Below, in pieces: positions 49,601 to 59,479 of a stretch of DNA of 64,000 nucleotides (position 1 is the stretch's first letter; each line of letters begins with the position of its first letter). Made by a program: the position numbers and the translations under genes. Source of the stretch: Eukaryota sp. TZLM1-RC (lineage: Eukaryota; Metamonada: BaSk clade); the NCBI GenBank assembly GCA_040285825.1, contig JAUPSS010000003.1, positions 3,348,001 to 3,412,000 of the forward strand, read 5' to 3'. The notes beneath the pieces are model-generated. The model was not told where the DNA came from. It ran no database searches and saw only the letters and a program-made list of their open reading frames with translations.

Positions 49601-52600
49601 GTGATGGTTTCCTGTAACCAATGAAATACCTGTCCAGAAGCATCCATAATGAAAGGAGTTCTCTCACTATTGGTGACACCTATAGCGTTTTCAATTGAAA
49701 TCGAATCAGTCGATATTCCACTTAATTGCCATTGAATGACATCTCTTTCAGAGAGCAAAATGTCATGCATATTGAAATTTTCATCCAATCCAAGTAGAGA
49801 TTTGTACTGATCTTGTAGTAAACCTCTTTCAGTTGGGGATGTGCAATTAGACAAGAAAGTAATGCAAGCGGCCGAATAAAGTGCTTGAAAGGGTAAATTT
49901 TCAATCAAAATTTTGAGTTCTTGAGCTCTACTCGACCACCTTCCATTTTCAGCCGAAAGTTTATCTAAAAGCTGGGTAGCCTTCTCAATAATGTCCTCTT
50001 GTTTTTTCAAGTTTATCTTCAAAGACTCAGCTTGAGACGTTTTTTCTGCAAAATCTCTTCTTAATTCTTCTATTTTTTCATCAAATTCTTTAACCGCATT
50101 ATTATATTCATCAAGTCTTTTCCTACTAACATTTAATTTGGAGGTAATTTCTTTCATTTCTTTAGTTAAAGGAGCTACTTGCAATAACACTTCAGAATAA
50201 GATATATTAGCCTTGACCCAAGCAGCTAATGGCGCCGCTGCCTGAGAAACACGTTGTATGACAGCAGGAGAAAAAGACTTTGCCTTCTTTGAGAGCAACT
50301 GTTTGACTGAAAGAGCAATTTGGGGGGTTATTGAGTCAGCATCAAAGTTCAAAATAACGTCCTTGACCTCTTTCTTTCCCAAGAATTTCTTCATTGACAC
50401 CCACGAAGTATCAGAATGTCCAAGAAGTTTCAAAACGCCTTCAAGTACATCAGCAATGGCTTCAGGAGGTTGCCGTAGTCCACGAATCTCGGCCAAATGA
50501 TCACTTCTAATCAATGTGACTTGCTTCTTCGCCGCATCAATCATAGGTTGAACAGAAGAGAGTTGCTCGGAAACAGATTCATTTCGTTGCTGCAGCATAT
50601 CTTCTTCCTTTGTCAACTCAGCCGCAAGGGTTTCTGCTTCTTTCTTCTGTTCACTAGCTTTGCCCATAGATATTTGGATTTGGACAAGGGCTTCATCAGC
50701 TTCGGCTTGTTTGACTGATAAAAGAGACTGTTGTTCAGCTGCTTGACTATTCAAGACTGCCACGTGATTAGTGGCGTCATCAATCTTTTGTAGTCCGGTC
50801 AAAAGTCTTGAGAGCTCCTCTTTGAATTGAGTCAACTTAGATCCATATATACCAGCAAAGCCATCAAATAGAGTGAAAAAGTAGCGAGGAGCAGAATACA
50901 GTGGATCGACTTTCTTGGCTGATAAATTTAACAATTGATTTCCAAGTTTAAGTAAATCTGAGGTGATTGAAATTTCTGAAAAAGTTGAATTATGTATCGA
51001 TGACACAATGTCGAACATAGAAGAGCTCAATAAAGATTTAGTATGGGAATGTGTGGAAAATTTGAACAGAGCTGGGAACCTTCCCAACAAAGTTTTGAAA
51101 TTTTCACTATTCGAATCTAGTGAAACCACAATCTTTAAATTTTCAATTAGTTGCTTCTTGAAAAACTCCGTGTGCTCCACAACATCATCACAACCTGACG
51201 CCAAATTCTTAACTTCATCATCTGTAAATAAGTAGAATAAACCCTGATTTAAAATTAAATGGTCTAAAAATTCCAAAATTTCAAGATTAATAAAGTCGGG
51301 ATTCTCAACAAATAAAACTGATCTTTGCTTATTCGAGATAATATTACCCACTAAAGAGCGCAATTCAGCTTTAAATCGTTTGACTGAATAACTTCTTGTT
51401 AATTGCAGAAAGACAATTGGATAATTCAAATGATAGCAGACTAATTGAACAACAGACCTTCTACCAAGTCCAGAAGGTCCTGAAACAACAAGACAAGAGC
51501 AAATTTTGGAGAATGTGGTGATGATGCTAGTGGAAACATGTGAAAACAAGTTCAAAACCTCAGGAGTAGGGATTAGCGAAATATTCCCTTCTTCTCTGTT
51601 GAAATTTTTAACCACTAGATTGAAATGGGCGGACAAGTTCTTGCTATCAACCATCATTGGATAATCAAAAGCACAACTCATTGGACAAAAGAATGGTAAT
51701 TCAGCAGGGTTTTCGATGGAAAATATTTCACAAACTTGAGAAAAAAATGATTTCCTAGAAGAATTGTCAACAATTCGACCACCAAAAACTTTTAATACCT
51801 CAAAAACAAGACATTTAACCAAATCTAAATCACCAACACTAATACCCTCACTGTACTTAACAAGGGATTCAACCAATAACTCCAAGATACAAGGTCCAAA
51901 TAAATGATTAATATGATCATAATTGTTGAAACACAAAGAATTGCACTTGTTCAGAACATTCAAGATTCCATCAATTACCCAGGAAGAAACATGGCCGATT
52001 TTGGCAGCGAAAAGTTCTCCGAGATAAACCTTAAGTGAATTGGTGGAAGGACTGTCTACAGTAAGGATCGAGCAGACAGAAAAGAGTCTGTCTGAGAGAG
52101 GAGATCTGAATTCAATCAATTCTGATTGGCTGGTACACGTCAACACGGTCAAAATCCCTTCTACTAGAATGAATTCTAAAGTTTGTGGATCATAAAATCC
52201 TTGGTAAGAAAGCAATTGACAGACAAAATTAACAACTTCAACACTGCCATACTTATCGGATTCAATTAAATCAACATTAGAAAGATAGAGAATGGTTTTA
52301 CAAGGTTTCTTTGGACGGAGAACTTTACCTCGGCTTGAATTAACAATGGAGCAATGAATTTTCAACACAGAAACAATATCGTTGGAGCCAAGATTAGATG
52401 AACAATTAATTTTAATAACAGAGTAACTTGCTTCTTCTTCAACAAGTTCCTTCACGGCCAAATTAAAACAAACTGTTTTGCCAGAAGACAAAGGACCATT
52501 AAGGATAAATGATTGATTTGATTTGATTAGAATTTTGATTAACTGAGAATAGAGACGAGAATGAGGGGTTATAATAACGTCATCCATGACATCTTTAATT

Positions 52601-55600
52601 GATTGATTGGTTAAACCGAAATTTTCATCACAATAGAGCTCACTTTCCGAAAAATCTTCAATTACTTTGAAATGACTGAACAATTCGCCCAATACTCTTC
52701 CTCTTACCTTGGATGCTACGAGTGATCCAATAAGGTGAACGACCATGAGAATCGCCCCTTGTCTGGTTCCGCAATAGGGTAAGGCTGACACAATGGAAGA
52801 AAGACAACAAGTGGGTTTGGATAAAACAAATGATTCTGAATATTTAAGAATTAACTGGGGTAGTTCATTAGCAATATCGAAATATTCACAATTATTTAAT
52901 GCTGAATGTTTGATTATACCATCCATAAGTTCCCTTGGGCCGGCAACTAAAATCATGCCCATTCGAGAAACAGTAGCTGGGGAAGCAAATTCTAGATCAG
53001 CTGTCTCAAAAATAAAATTGGTGTTCCGATCGAACTGGATACGTTCACCTGAAGGTAAGGTCAAGAGTTTATTATCATCTAACACAGAATTGAGAGCTTC
53101 AATCCATTCAGGATCTACATCACCATCCAGGACTATCCAAGACTTTGATTGCGAATTTGATTGACTGGTCACGTCACGAGCTGCCTTTATCAGCACCCCA
53201 TCTTCAAAATCCCTCGTATCATAGTCCATGTGTCCAAGTAGTAAACTTCGTTGCATTGCTTTGGGGTTGATGACGTGTATATTGACTGATTGTCCAATGA
53301 TTTTGAGCGCCCGATGAAGAATTTTCCAGATAACAGATTTACCACTTCCAGAAGGTCCAAGAACCACGACTCCAATTTTTTGCTCCAATGCTTTTTGCAA
53401 TTGTAATACCTTTTGCAATTGCTCATTAATCAATTCCAACCCCAACTCAGTGAATGATTGAAGAATAGCTTGTTCCATTTCGTTACTTGCAAGTGACCCA
53501 ATATCAATTTTTGAGAAGCAATCAACAACCAACTTCTCAAAAATAACCAGATCTTCGTTGGTGAGCTTTGAAACAACATTTAGTTTTAACGATTTAACTA
53601 CTAATTGTAATTCATCAAGTTCAGTCAACGTAGTGTCATCCCTTCTAGATTCGGTCAATAAGTTTCCAGCAGACCCCAGAACTCCCTTGACTGCACGAAG
53701 ACCCCAATCATAATGCTTCTGTTGAGAGAATAACACTTTTGATAAGGAGAAAAAGGAGACAATCTTTTTTGATAGATTTTGAGAGTGATTAAAGCCTTCT
53801 GCTTGAAGTAACACTTGGGTAATGATTTCAATATCAGGAGTAGACATTGCAATTGATCTGAACAGTGACTTTAAATTATCGGGCAGAACAGAACGACCTC
53901 CATAACCTTTTCCTGCTGGATTGAGGGTCACAAACACGGCTGAATTATGATCTACCGACACGTCATCATTAATGATCTTTACTTGATCTCTTTTTTCAAA
54001 TATTGCTGACTGAATTACTTGAATTTGTTGAGAAATTGCTGACAAAACATTGACATCAAGCCTATTGAATTCATCAAAACAACCCCAGGCCCCACAAAGT
54101 AATAGACCAGTAAATATTCTGGTCATTGACTTAAAATCAACTCCCTCGTCACAATTAAAAACCAAACACTGTCTGCCCAAAGCTTGAGCTAAAGCCTTTA
54201 CTGTTTCAGTTTTTCCTGTTCCAGCAGGACCAAATGGATTACCTCCCAGACCTAACTTCAGTGCCTGGGTAAGGGTGATGAAACACTTGACCGACAAGGG
54301 AGTGGTAACAAGTTTAGGAGTGTTCCCTTGATATTCAAAGGAGTAATTAAATTCAGCATCACAACATCTAGCTACAACTGAAGAGTTTGAGACGTAGAAA
54401 CGAAGTTGGGATTGCCACAACCAATCATTCACATCAATCACATTTGATTGTATGAGCTCCTTAACTACTGTTTGGTGATGAACACTATCCAAAACTAAAG
54501 CTTTAAGTTTTACTCTTTCGATAGAATTTTCCCCAAAACTATTCAAATTACGAGTGAGAGAGTCCAATTCCTGATTTAATTCAGATAATAGCGACTCCAA
54601 TGTCTTATGCATAATGGCATGCTCTACTTTTTGAGAAAACAAAATAGAATTAGCCAGGCACAAAACTTGAGAGGGAAAAACGTTAATATTCAACTCTTTC
54701 AAACACTTTAAGGTCATTTCTCTTAGTGTAGTTTTTGATACCTTAGAAACTTGGTCAAGCCAATCAGATGGAGTATCGGTTACTTTGATGGGTGATGTCA
54801 ACAACACTTCTTCTCCTTCTGCCGAGGAAAATGACGTGATCAGGGGATCAGAATTACCTTGACTTTCAATGTGAATATGATTAATTCCTTGGAACAGTTT
54901 TTTCAAATGGGGTTGTACAACATTGGGGTTATGATGAGCTTGGCCAATAATTTCTAGTAAATCATCATCCCCAACAAAGTAAAACTTTGGAAATGCTCTC
55001 CTTTTTTCATCAAGAAAGTTGAAAAGTTTCGATTGGCAGACCGATAGTTGGGACGACATTGCAGTAAGAATTGAAGTCAGATCAGGTTTTTTTAACAATG
55101 AAAAAACATACTGTTCGGCGGCAATTTCATTTAGAATACTGCAAAACTTCGAGTGAATTCTTTTAAAAGCACTCGTTTCTGAAGGCAAGGCATTTCGGAG
55201 AAGAACGGGTTGAAGTTGTGTCCATTTGCGCTGAACTTCCACCAAAAGAGTGACCAATTCGTTAATAACCAAAAGCTTTTGATCCCAGCCTTCGATTTGA
55301 GAACTAAAACTATGGTAGTACGACGAATCTTTTAAAGACAGTAGCAGAGCATCCTGGTCGCTAAGTTCCAATCTAAGCTTACACACATCTTTAATCAAAG
55401 AAATTTTAGTGTCGTCAACAGCAGAAACACTTTGAAACTCGAAACAAACTTCATTAGCCCAAACAGAAATTTCTTGCAGGGCTTCCCTGATTGTAACTTC
55501 TCCAATTGCTCTGGCCAAAAGGTTCTTGATACGCTCTTCATTAGCAGAAAGGTTATCAAGTCTTTCAAGTATATCAGAAAATAGTAATTCACTTGCTTTT

Positions 55601-58338
55601 TTCGTCCTGGAAAATGAAATCAATTTAAATAATTCAATCCAATGTTCTGGTGTGAATACATCACCTCTAATAACCTTTAATAAATGAAAAGAATTATTAA
55701 AAGTTGAAATTTTAAATTTAATATAGTTGTAAACCGTCGATTTGGTAGTTAACTCACTCAATTTTTGTCTCCAATCAGAAATAAAATCTTCAAACAAATG
55801 TAACTTTGTACGCATTACAAACCACGTCTCTGAACCAAGCTTGTCTAGTTCATTTGAGAATTCCTTAAATAAGTCCCACTGTTTCGCATAGTCTTCAATC
55901 TCATTAAAGGTAGATGAGAGTTCCTCAGTGTCAGGTTTGGGAAGGTCAAAATAGCTTACCTCCACCAATAGCTGCTCCAATTCTTTTTTGAACTGATCAG
56001 CTTCAGTAATCAAGTTTTGACTCGTTTTGATGACCATCTGGACAGAATCTGAATTAGAAACCTCTACTTTTCTCTCCCTTTCCTCTTTCCAAGTGTTGAT
56101 AAATTTATTAGACTTTATTTTGAAAGACTGACATCGAGATTCAACAGTTTGTCTTAAATTAGCTTTCTGCTGAGTCAAAATTTGGTCACTGTGGGCTAAT
56201 TTTTCCTGAAAATTTGACCACTGTGAGAGGAGATCACCGATGTCCACGGTTGATGAATTGACAAGCTTAAGTATTCTATTACGATCATTGATCTCATCCA
56301 ACATATTTGAAAATTTTAAGCTGTCTCTCGTCATTTGTTGTGCTTTTTCTGCTGCTTCACCGATTTCATTTAAACTTTGGGGTTTTCTATCTAAAAAATC
56401 CTGTGAATGAACAATAAATTCAGTAACCTGTGTCTTTAATTCACTAGTATTTCCAATCATAAACCCAATCAAACCCTCTCCCACACTTTTGATCACACCA
56501 TCAGCTGCCGTTTTGAAAGGCGTTAAAGACAGTGAAATCCCGTGATTAACCAAGTTGTCAGGAATCTTGCTGACCAGTTTCCCTTTTGATTTTAACTGTT
56601 TTAAAGCAGACTGCCAGTCAGAAAAACTCTGTAAAACGGGGGAATTCGCACAAACAGCATCTACATCCTGGGTAAGTGCCGGGTTTAACCAATTCTTATA
56701 TTTTGTTACCAAATCCCCAAGAGACTTCATTACTCTTGAAACATATTGATATACACTTAAAAGATAATCTTCACTCTCCCTAAGTAATTGAGTTCTCCTT
56801 TCCTTTTCAAATGAAACCAAACCTTCAAACGACCAGACAAGAGAACAAATTCTGCTAATTTCCTTTAAATATTTCTGTTGCACCTCGAAAATTGAAGGTT
56901 TGAGCTCTACTGATCCATTAATGACGAGTAGTGAGGTGTCAATAGGATCAATAATATGAGGCAACTGAGCTAATGTTCGCTTGAAAGCAACAGAAAAGCA
57001 ACGCCAGAGCTCATTATTCCAATACGCCCTCCACAAGTCAACGTCAAGTCCTTCCTTTTCGCACTGTTTAATAGTAGATTTCACTTCAGAAATAAATGAT
57101 TTCCAATTCTCCTGATTTAAAACTAAATTAGTAGAATAAAGTTTAGTTATTTCCTTGACAAATTTAGTGTGTAGGGTCTTTAAAGAACGAATTCTCTTTT
57201 CTAAATACTTGCTTGCTTGAGTCAATTCAGTCACATAAGTATCCAACTGGGTTGTATTAGACCAGACAATCTGATTTGATTGGTTCTTGGCCTTTCTGAT
57301 TAAATGTTCAAAGTTTTGAGCTGCCTTTAACAACATTGGTTTTTGGCAGGGTATAATTAATGATTTGATATGGTTATAAAAAGAAGCAATTTGTTTCAAT
57401 TCAGATGCCTTTGCATGGTACTGAGCCACACTAAAGGCCAATTCACTAATACTCGAAGGAACTTTATATCCAAGATTGGAAAACTCCCGTGTCTGATCCT
57501 TCAAAGCCAAAGCTTCTTCAGGAAAACAAACGACCAAGCTTCCATCGGTAACGTCAAGTTCCAAAACCTTCCCAGTGATAGACAGAGAGTTGTTGTTGAC
57601 GAGAGTAGTCACAGTCCCAACCCATGAAGAGAACAGATTGTCAGCAAGCTCTTTCGAACTGTTGTAAAGCTCATCAAGAGTTGACGCAAGAGAAGGAAAG
57701 TTTGAACATTGGGAAAGGGAAACGCCAACCAAATCACGAAGCTTCTTGGTTTTGTCTGATAAAGAGTGAAGATATGTTGCCCTGGAAGTATCTGTCGTCG
57801 CATTCTTAAGGGGAGAGACGGTTGGAGAAGAGTGCAGGGAATCAAGAGTCTTGGAGGCAGCATCTGTGAGCATGTCGCATGTTGATTCCAAAGTATGAAT
57901 CAACCCTTTGGATACAGCAGGTCTGGAGAGGAGAGAAGCATATTGAGAGAGCACAATGGTTGCCTGAGAGGGTGAATCTCTGTGAAAATCTACCTTTGAC
58001 TTGAGGGCTGAAACAATGGAAGAATCAACGATAGAAAGGGCGGCATAGAACTTGGACACACGTTTGACAAAAGCATCAGACTCTAGGGAAAACGGGTCGG
58101 TTGAAGTAGAGAAAAGGTATTCTTCAGCTTGGTAGACAGGAGCTGCAGGATTGTTTATAAGTTTGCTGTCTGAGTCAAGAAGAGAATAGATTTGATGGAG
58201 AGTCGAAGAGGCTGTGAGTAACTCAGCTGCACGTTGACGGGCTGAATCATCAGTGAGATGATCATATTTAGATGTGACCAGGGAAGAATCATCAGTTATA
58301 GCCAGCAAGTCAGACCTGCGCAGGAGCGAAGCTGACAT
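46615..58338 (-). CDS. DYNC2H1: Cytoplasmic dynein-2 (IFT dynein) heavy chain
   Basis: 3907 residues in one exon of 11.7 kb. The open frame extends upstream, but the ATG at 58338 (MSASLLRRSD) is the first Met. Dynein-2 is the retrograde motor of intraflagellar transport. AAA1 (about residue 1370) has GPAGTGKTE, FNCDEGVDFKSM and CFDEFNRL; the CDEG(I/V)D form marks dynein-2 rather than dynein-1 (CDETFD). AAA2 (about 1660) has GPSGSGKSVIWKIL, LLGHMDYDTRDFEDGVL and DGDVDPEWIEALNSVLDD. AAA3 (about 1950) has GPLSSGKT. AAA4 (about 2280) has GPSGLGRRS, lacking the P-loop Lys as in other dynein-2 chains. A coiled-coil stalk with the microtubule-binding tip covers about 2510-2810. Somewhat shorter than animal DYNC2H1 (about 4300), mainly in the tail. 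IFT38 at 4966 is a partner system. Confidence 0.94.
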   Translation of the reverse strand: MSASLLRRSDLLAITDDSSLVTSKYDHLTDDSARQRAAELLTASSTLHQIYSLLDSDSKLINNPAAPVYQAEEYLFSTSTDPFSLESDAFVKRVSKFYAALSIVDSSIVSALKSKVDFHRDSPSQATIVLSQYASLLSRPAVSKGLIHTLESTCDMLTDAASKTLDSLHSSPTVSPLKNATTDTSRATYLHSLSDKTKKLRDLVGVSLSQCSNFPSLASTLDELYNSSKELADNLFSSWVGTVTTLVNNNSLSITGKVLELDVTDGSLVVCFPEEALALKDQTREFSNLGYKVPSSISELAFSVAQYHAKASELKQIASFYNHIKSLIIPCQKPMLLKAAQNFEHLIRKAKNQSNQIVWSNTTQLDTYVTELTQASKYLEKRIRSLKTLHTKFVKEITKLYSTNLVLNQENWKSFISEVKSTIKQCEKEGLDVDLWRAYWNNELWRCFSVAFKRTLAQLPHIIDPIDTSLLVINGSVELKPSIFEVQQKYLKEISRICSLVWSFEGLVSFEKERRTQLLRESEDYLLSVYQYVSRVMKSLGDLVTKYKNWLNPALTQDVDAVCANSPVLQSFSDWQSALKQLKSKGKLVSKIPDNLVNHGISLSLTPFKTAADGVIKSVGEGLIGFMIGNTSELKTQVTEFIVHSQDFLDRKPQSLNEIGEAAEKAQQMTRDSLKFSNMLDEINDRNRILKLVNSSTVDIGDLLSQWSNFQEKLAHSDQILTQQKANLRQTVESRCQSFKIKSNKFINTWKEERERKVEVSNSDSVQMVIKTSQNLITEADQFKKELEQLLVEVSYFDLPKPDTEELSSTFNEIEDYAKQWDLFKEFSNELDKLGSETWFVMRTKLHLFEDFISDWRQKLSELTTKSTVYNYIKFKISTFNNSFHLLKVIRGDVFTPEHWIELFKLISFSRTKKASELLFSDILERLDNLSANEERIKNLLARAIGEVTIREALQEISVWANEVCFEFQSVSAVDDTKISLIKDVCKLRLELSDQDALLLSLKDSSYYHSFSSQIEGWDQKLLVINELVTLLVEVQRKWTQLQPVLLRNALPSETSAFKRIHSKFCSILNEIAAEQYVFSLLKKPDLTSILTAMSSQLSVCQSKLFNFLDEKRRAFPKFYFVGDDDLLEIIGQAHHNPNVVQPHLKKLFQGINHIHIESQGNSDPLITSFSSAEGEEVLLTSPIKVTDTPSDWLDQVSKVSKTTLREMTLKCLKELNINVFPSQVLCLANSILFSQKVEHAIMHKTLESLLSELNQELDSLTRNLNSFGENSIERVKLKALVLDSVHHQTVVKELIQSNVIDVNDWLWQSQLRFYVSNSSVVARCCDAEFNYSFEYQGNTPKLVTTPLSVKCFITLTQALKLGLGGNPFGPAGTGKTETVKALAQALGRQCLVFNCDEGVDFKSMTRIFTGLLLCGAWGCFDEFNRLDVNVLSAISQQIQVIQSAIFEKRDQVKIINDDVSVDHNSAVFVTLNPAGKGYGGRSVLPDNLKSLFRSIAMSTPDIEIITQVLLQAEGFNHSQNLSKKIVSFFSLSKVLFSQQKHYDWGLRAVKGVLGSAGNLLTESRRDDTTLTELDELQLVVKSLKLNVVSKLTNEDLVIFEKLVVDCFSKIDIGSLASNEMEQAILQSFTELGLELINEQLQKVLQLQKALEQKIGVVVLGPSGSGKSVIWKILHRALKIIGQSVNIHVINPKAMQRSLLLGHMDYDTRDFEDGVLIKAARDVTSQSNSQSKSWIVLDGDVDPEWIEALNSVLDDNKLLTLPSGERIQFDRNTNFIFETADLEFASPATVSRMGMILVAGPRELMDGIIKHSALNNCEYFDIANELPQLILKYSESFVLSKPTCCLSSIVSALPYCGTRQGAILMVVHLIGSLVASKVRGRVLGELFSHFKVIEDFSESELYCDENFGLTNQSIKDVMDDVIITPHSRLYSQLIKILIKSNQSFILNGPLSSGKTVCFNLAVKELVEEEASYSVIKINCSSNLGSNDIVSVLKIHCSIVNSSRGKVLRPKKPCKTILYLSNVDLIESDKYGSVEVVNFVCQLLSYQGFYDPQTLEFILVEGILTVLTCTSQSELIEFRSPLSDRLFSVCSILTVDSPSTNSLKVYLGELFAAKIGHVSSWVIDGILNVLNKCNSLCFNNYDHINHLFGPCILELLVESLVKYSEGISVGDLDLVKCLVFEVLKVFGGRIVDNSSRKSFFSQVCEIFSIENPAELPFFCPMSCAFDYPMMVDSKNLSAHFNLVVKNFNREEGNISLIPTPEVLNLFSHVSTSIITTFSKICSCLVVSGPSGLGRRSVVQLVCYHLNYPIVFLQLTRSYSVKRFKAELRSLVGNIISNKQRSVLFVENPDFINLEILEFLDHLILNQGLFYLFTDDEVKNLASGCDDVVEHTEFFKKQLIENLKIVVSLDSNSENFKTLLGRFPALFKFSTHSHTKSLLSSSMFDIVSSIHNSTFSEISITSDLLKLGNQLLNLSAKKVDPLYSAPRYFFTLFDGFAGIYGSKLTQFKEELSRLLTGLQKIDDATNHVAVLNSQAAEQQSLLSVKQAEADEALVQIQISMGKASEQKKEAETLAAELTKEEDMLQQRNESVSEQLSSVQPMIDAAKKQVTLIRSDHLAEIRGLRQPPEAIADVLEGVLKLLGHSDTSWVSMKKFLGKKEVKDVILNFDADSITPQIALSVKQLLSKKAKSFSPAVIQRVSQAAAPLAAWVKANISYSEVLLQVAPLTKEMKEITSKLNVSRKRLDEYNNAVKEFDEKIEELRRDFAEKTSQAESLKINLKKQEDIIEKATQLLDKLSAENGRWSSRAQELKILIENLPFQALYSAACITFLSNCTSPTERGLLQDQYKSLLGLDENFNMHDILLSERDVIQWQLSGISTDSISIENAIGVTNSERTPFIMDASGQVFHWLQETITSSSKNPVETVNYHDPRFVSILELSLRFGKILLVTNVDTVEPWLIPLLRGDVATVGSRKSIKLGDRSVEFNENFKIYLFTPSMNPLIPTPIKPFLSMVSFGVSAASLEEQLLVMVLRNENPELESRRMELLRSQEKLKTELVNVENDLLLQLSQSTGNILENSELISSLDKTKENSIKVTSSLEESERLRAQLDEERVVFAELAAYSSRLFSTCNDLTKVNKFYGFSLQIYFELFNQILEETSRTPSSSTKARIAIVISALTRKIFDFVSCSLLQKDRLVFNLHLIRVINPNLIGDDHWKFVTETSLSFCEQSDLTFNNFSAAINSSLARLKDCFPSLFESITGDRAIFFDWMDSACPEQEFSRFGNIKFSERLVLIYCLRPDRFPSFVASSCREVLGVSESSPSVTSLVQNCPGKVKTLLFVTTPGADPVPQIRESAINQNLIEVAMGQGQADLALNSIVQGSKNGNWVLIKNLHLAVDWLTTLDRSISSLSESSVHNNFRLILTTEFHSQFNMNIILNSQKITFESSTSIKTNFINSVSAMTSSAQNDQSNDQSNRLIVLSSWLHTIITSRLRFVPQGWTQNFEFSASDIRAACQVISNHSRKFSNVSNLSINYLIGLFMTVVYGSRVDSNFDYSLLNSLVQKLFNPEVISGKAKYFSNFPPLNPKNFTISAYLEDISPKIPEFSTDLLHLAANSGLAKSSVESKQIISTVKYLSMTSSEGQSINFDANALLRHVCSLIDLMHHFDLIGPFANQNLAVDSPVLLFFQRELSFLSRVCDEVSSDLIEIKSLVESKITISDPRLKNITSSINSDTVPHNWSLLMSSGSSPSEYLKILAKKRSNLVDLSKLNVSDSSCFIVDLGSFFNPITFLNCVCQQSSRKFGVTVDKLHLISSWNPPKFSEQSIVIEVTNLLLQGAMFNSGSLSKCLPNDPEWTPLPSCYLSFQLDDQEHKDGLFLPLYAFKTREGLVTTIKFDSSGEDQAFNLNNACLSVDS

Positions 58339-58689
58339 TCTTGAAATTAACTGAAAATAAAAATATAATTGAAAAAGCAATCTCAAGCTTTATGATTATT
58401 GGGATAGTACGTGACCAACATTATTGACACACAATTTCATACTTGGTGAAATCATTAGTGGTATCATATACACATATGTATGAATTTTGTTTGAAATTCT
58501 GAAATTGCAATGGAAATCATTAAAATCGCTGCCTGCGTCCCGGAAATTACGCTACCAATTGCCCAACTTTATTCAAAATTTTATTTAAATTTTATTTAAA
58601 TTATTTAAATTAATTAAATTTTTTCAATTTAATCTGTATCAATTTCTTGTCTTCACTTGTTGGTATTGATCCATCCTACCTAAAAGAAC

Positions 58690-59060
58690 ATACTTTTTAA
58701 GTGTAAAACAAGGTGGAGTTGGTTTTCAAACAGCAAGAATAATTGTTAAAGCAGCTTTTATTGGTGGAAGGAAAAATATTCCTTAGTGTTTCTCCAAACC
58801 TTTTTTTTTGCATTGTGGCTACCATTTGTGAAAATATCAAATCTGAGACATTTTTATGATCCTCTAAGATGAGCTAATTTATTCATCAAGTTGTTTGGAG
58901 ACGTTTGGTTCATCAAAATGAATCTCCAGACACAATCGAAGCTCGTTCTGCTGATGTGTTCACCAAAGCTGTTATTGATTTACAAATAAAACAAGTGAAA
59001 GAGAAAAACGGGCATTTTGAAGTTTTTTGCTTTCCCAACATTCAGGGAAAAACAATTATT
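58690..59060 (+). mobile_element. Decayed RLE-type retrotransposon fragment
   Basis: SVKQGGVGFQTARIIVKAAF then IGGRKNIP aligns with the GGLGFTKA...CAFVGGCRN region of families A-D. About 150 bases on, ARSADVFTKAVIDLQIKQVK then FEVFCFPNIQGKT resembles the endonuclease tail (ALDFKAKEKH...FIAFPFSINGR). All frames are broken. Bases 58400-58689 and 59061-59345 hold nothing I recognise. Confidence 0.55.
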
Positions 59061-59345
59061 TAGTTTTTTATTGCAAGTTTTTAGTCAATCTGTTATCTGT
59101 TTCAGCTGGTTCCTGTTTTACTACTCATTCAATTTCAATAAACGCCCATCATTTAGCATAACTGACTAAACCAATCGAATTGCCATTGGTTTGCATCAAA
59201 ACATTGGAAAATTAGCTGAGGTTGTTGTACTTGCTCCTGTAATTGTTGTACATGCCGAAAGGGTGTATAAAAAAGAGAATAAAAAAGAGAAAGAAAAGTG
59301 TAATTTGTTGTTGTCAAAATTAGACCAAATCAAAATTTTTGTACA

Positions 59346-59419
59346 GTTTCTGTGGTCTAGTTGGTTAGGATATCTGTCTAACACACAGATGGTCCCGAGT
59401 TCGAGTCTCGGCGGAAACA
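59346..59419 (+). tRNA. tRNA-Val (anticodon AAC)
   Basis: Cloverleaf read by eye. The acceptor GTTTCTG pairs with CGGAAAC (one G-T), followed by A as discriminator. D-arm GGTCTAGTTGGTTAGGAT. Anticodon stem TCTGT/ACAGA encloses loop CTAACAC with anticodon AAC. T-arm CCGAG-TTCGAGT-CTCGG. The A box (TGGTCTAGTTGG) and B box (GTTCGAGTC) are intact. No intron; CCA is not encoded, as usual in eukaryotes. Confidence 0.95.
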
Positions 59420-59424
59420 TTTTT
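59420..59424 (+). terminator. Pol III terminator of tRNA-Val
   Basis: A run of five T residues starts immediately after the discriminator base of the tRNA gene. Confidence 0.85.
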
Positions 59425-59479
59425 AGTATTCGGTCAAAGGAATTTCTTTGACACAGTAATTTTTGATGCACCACATTCT

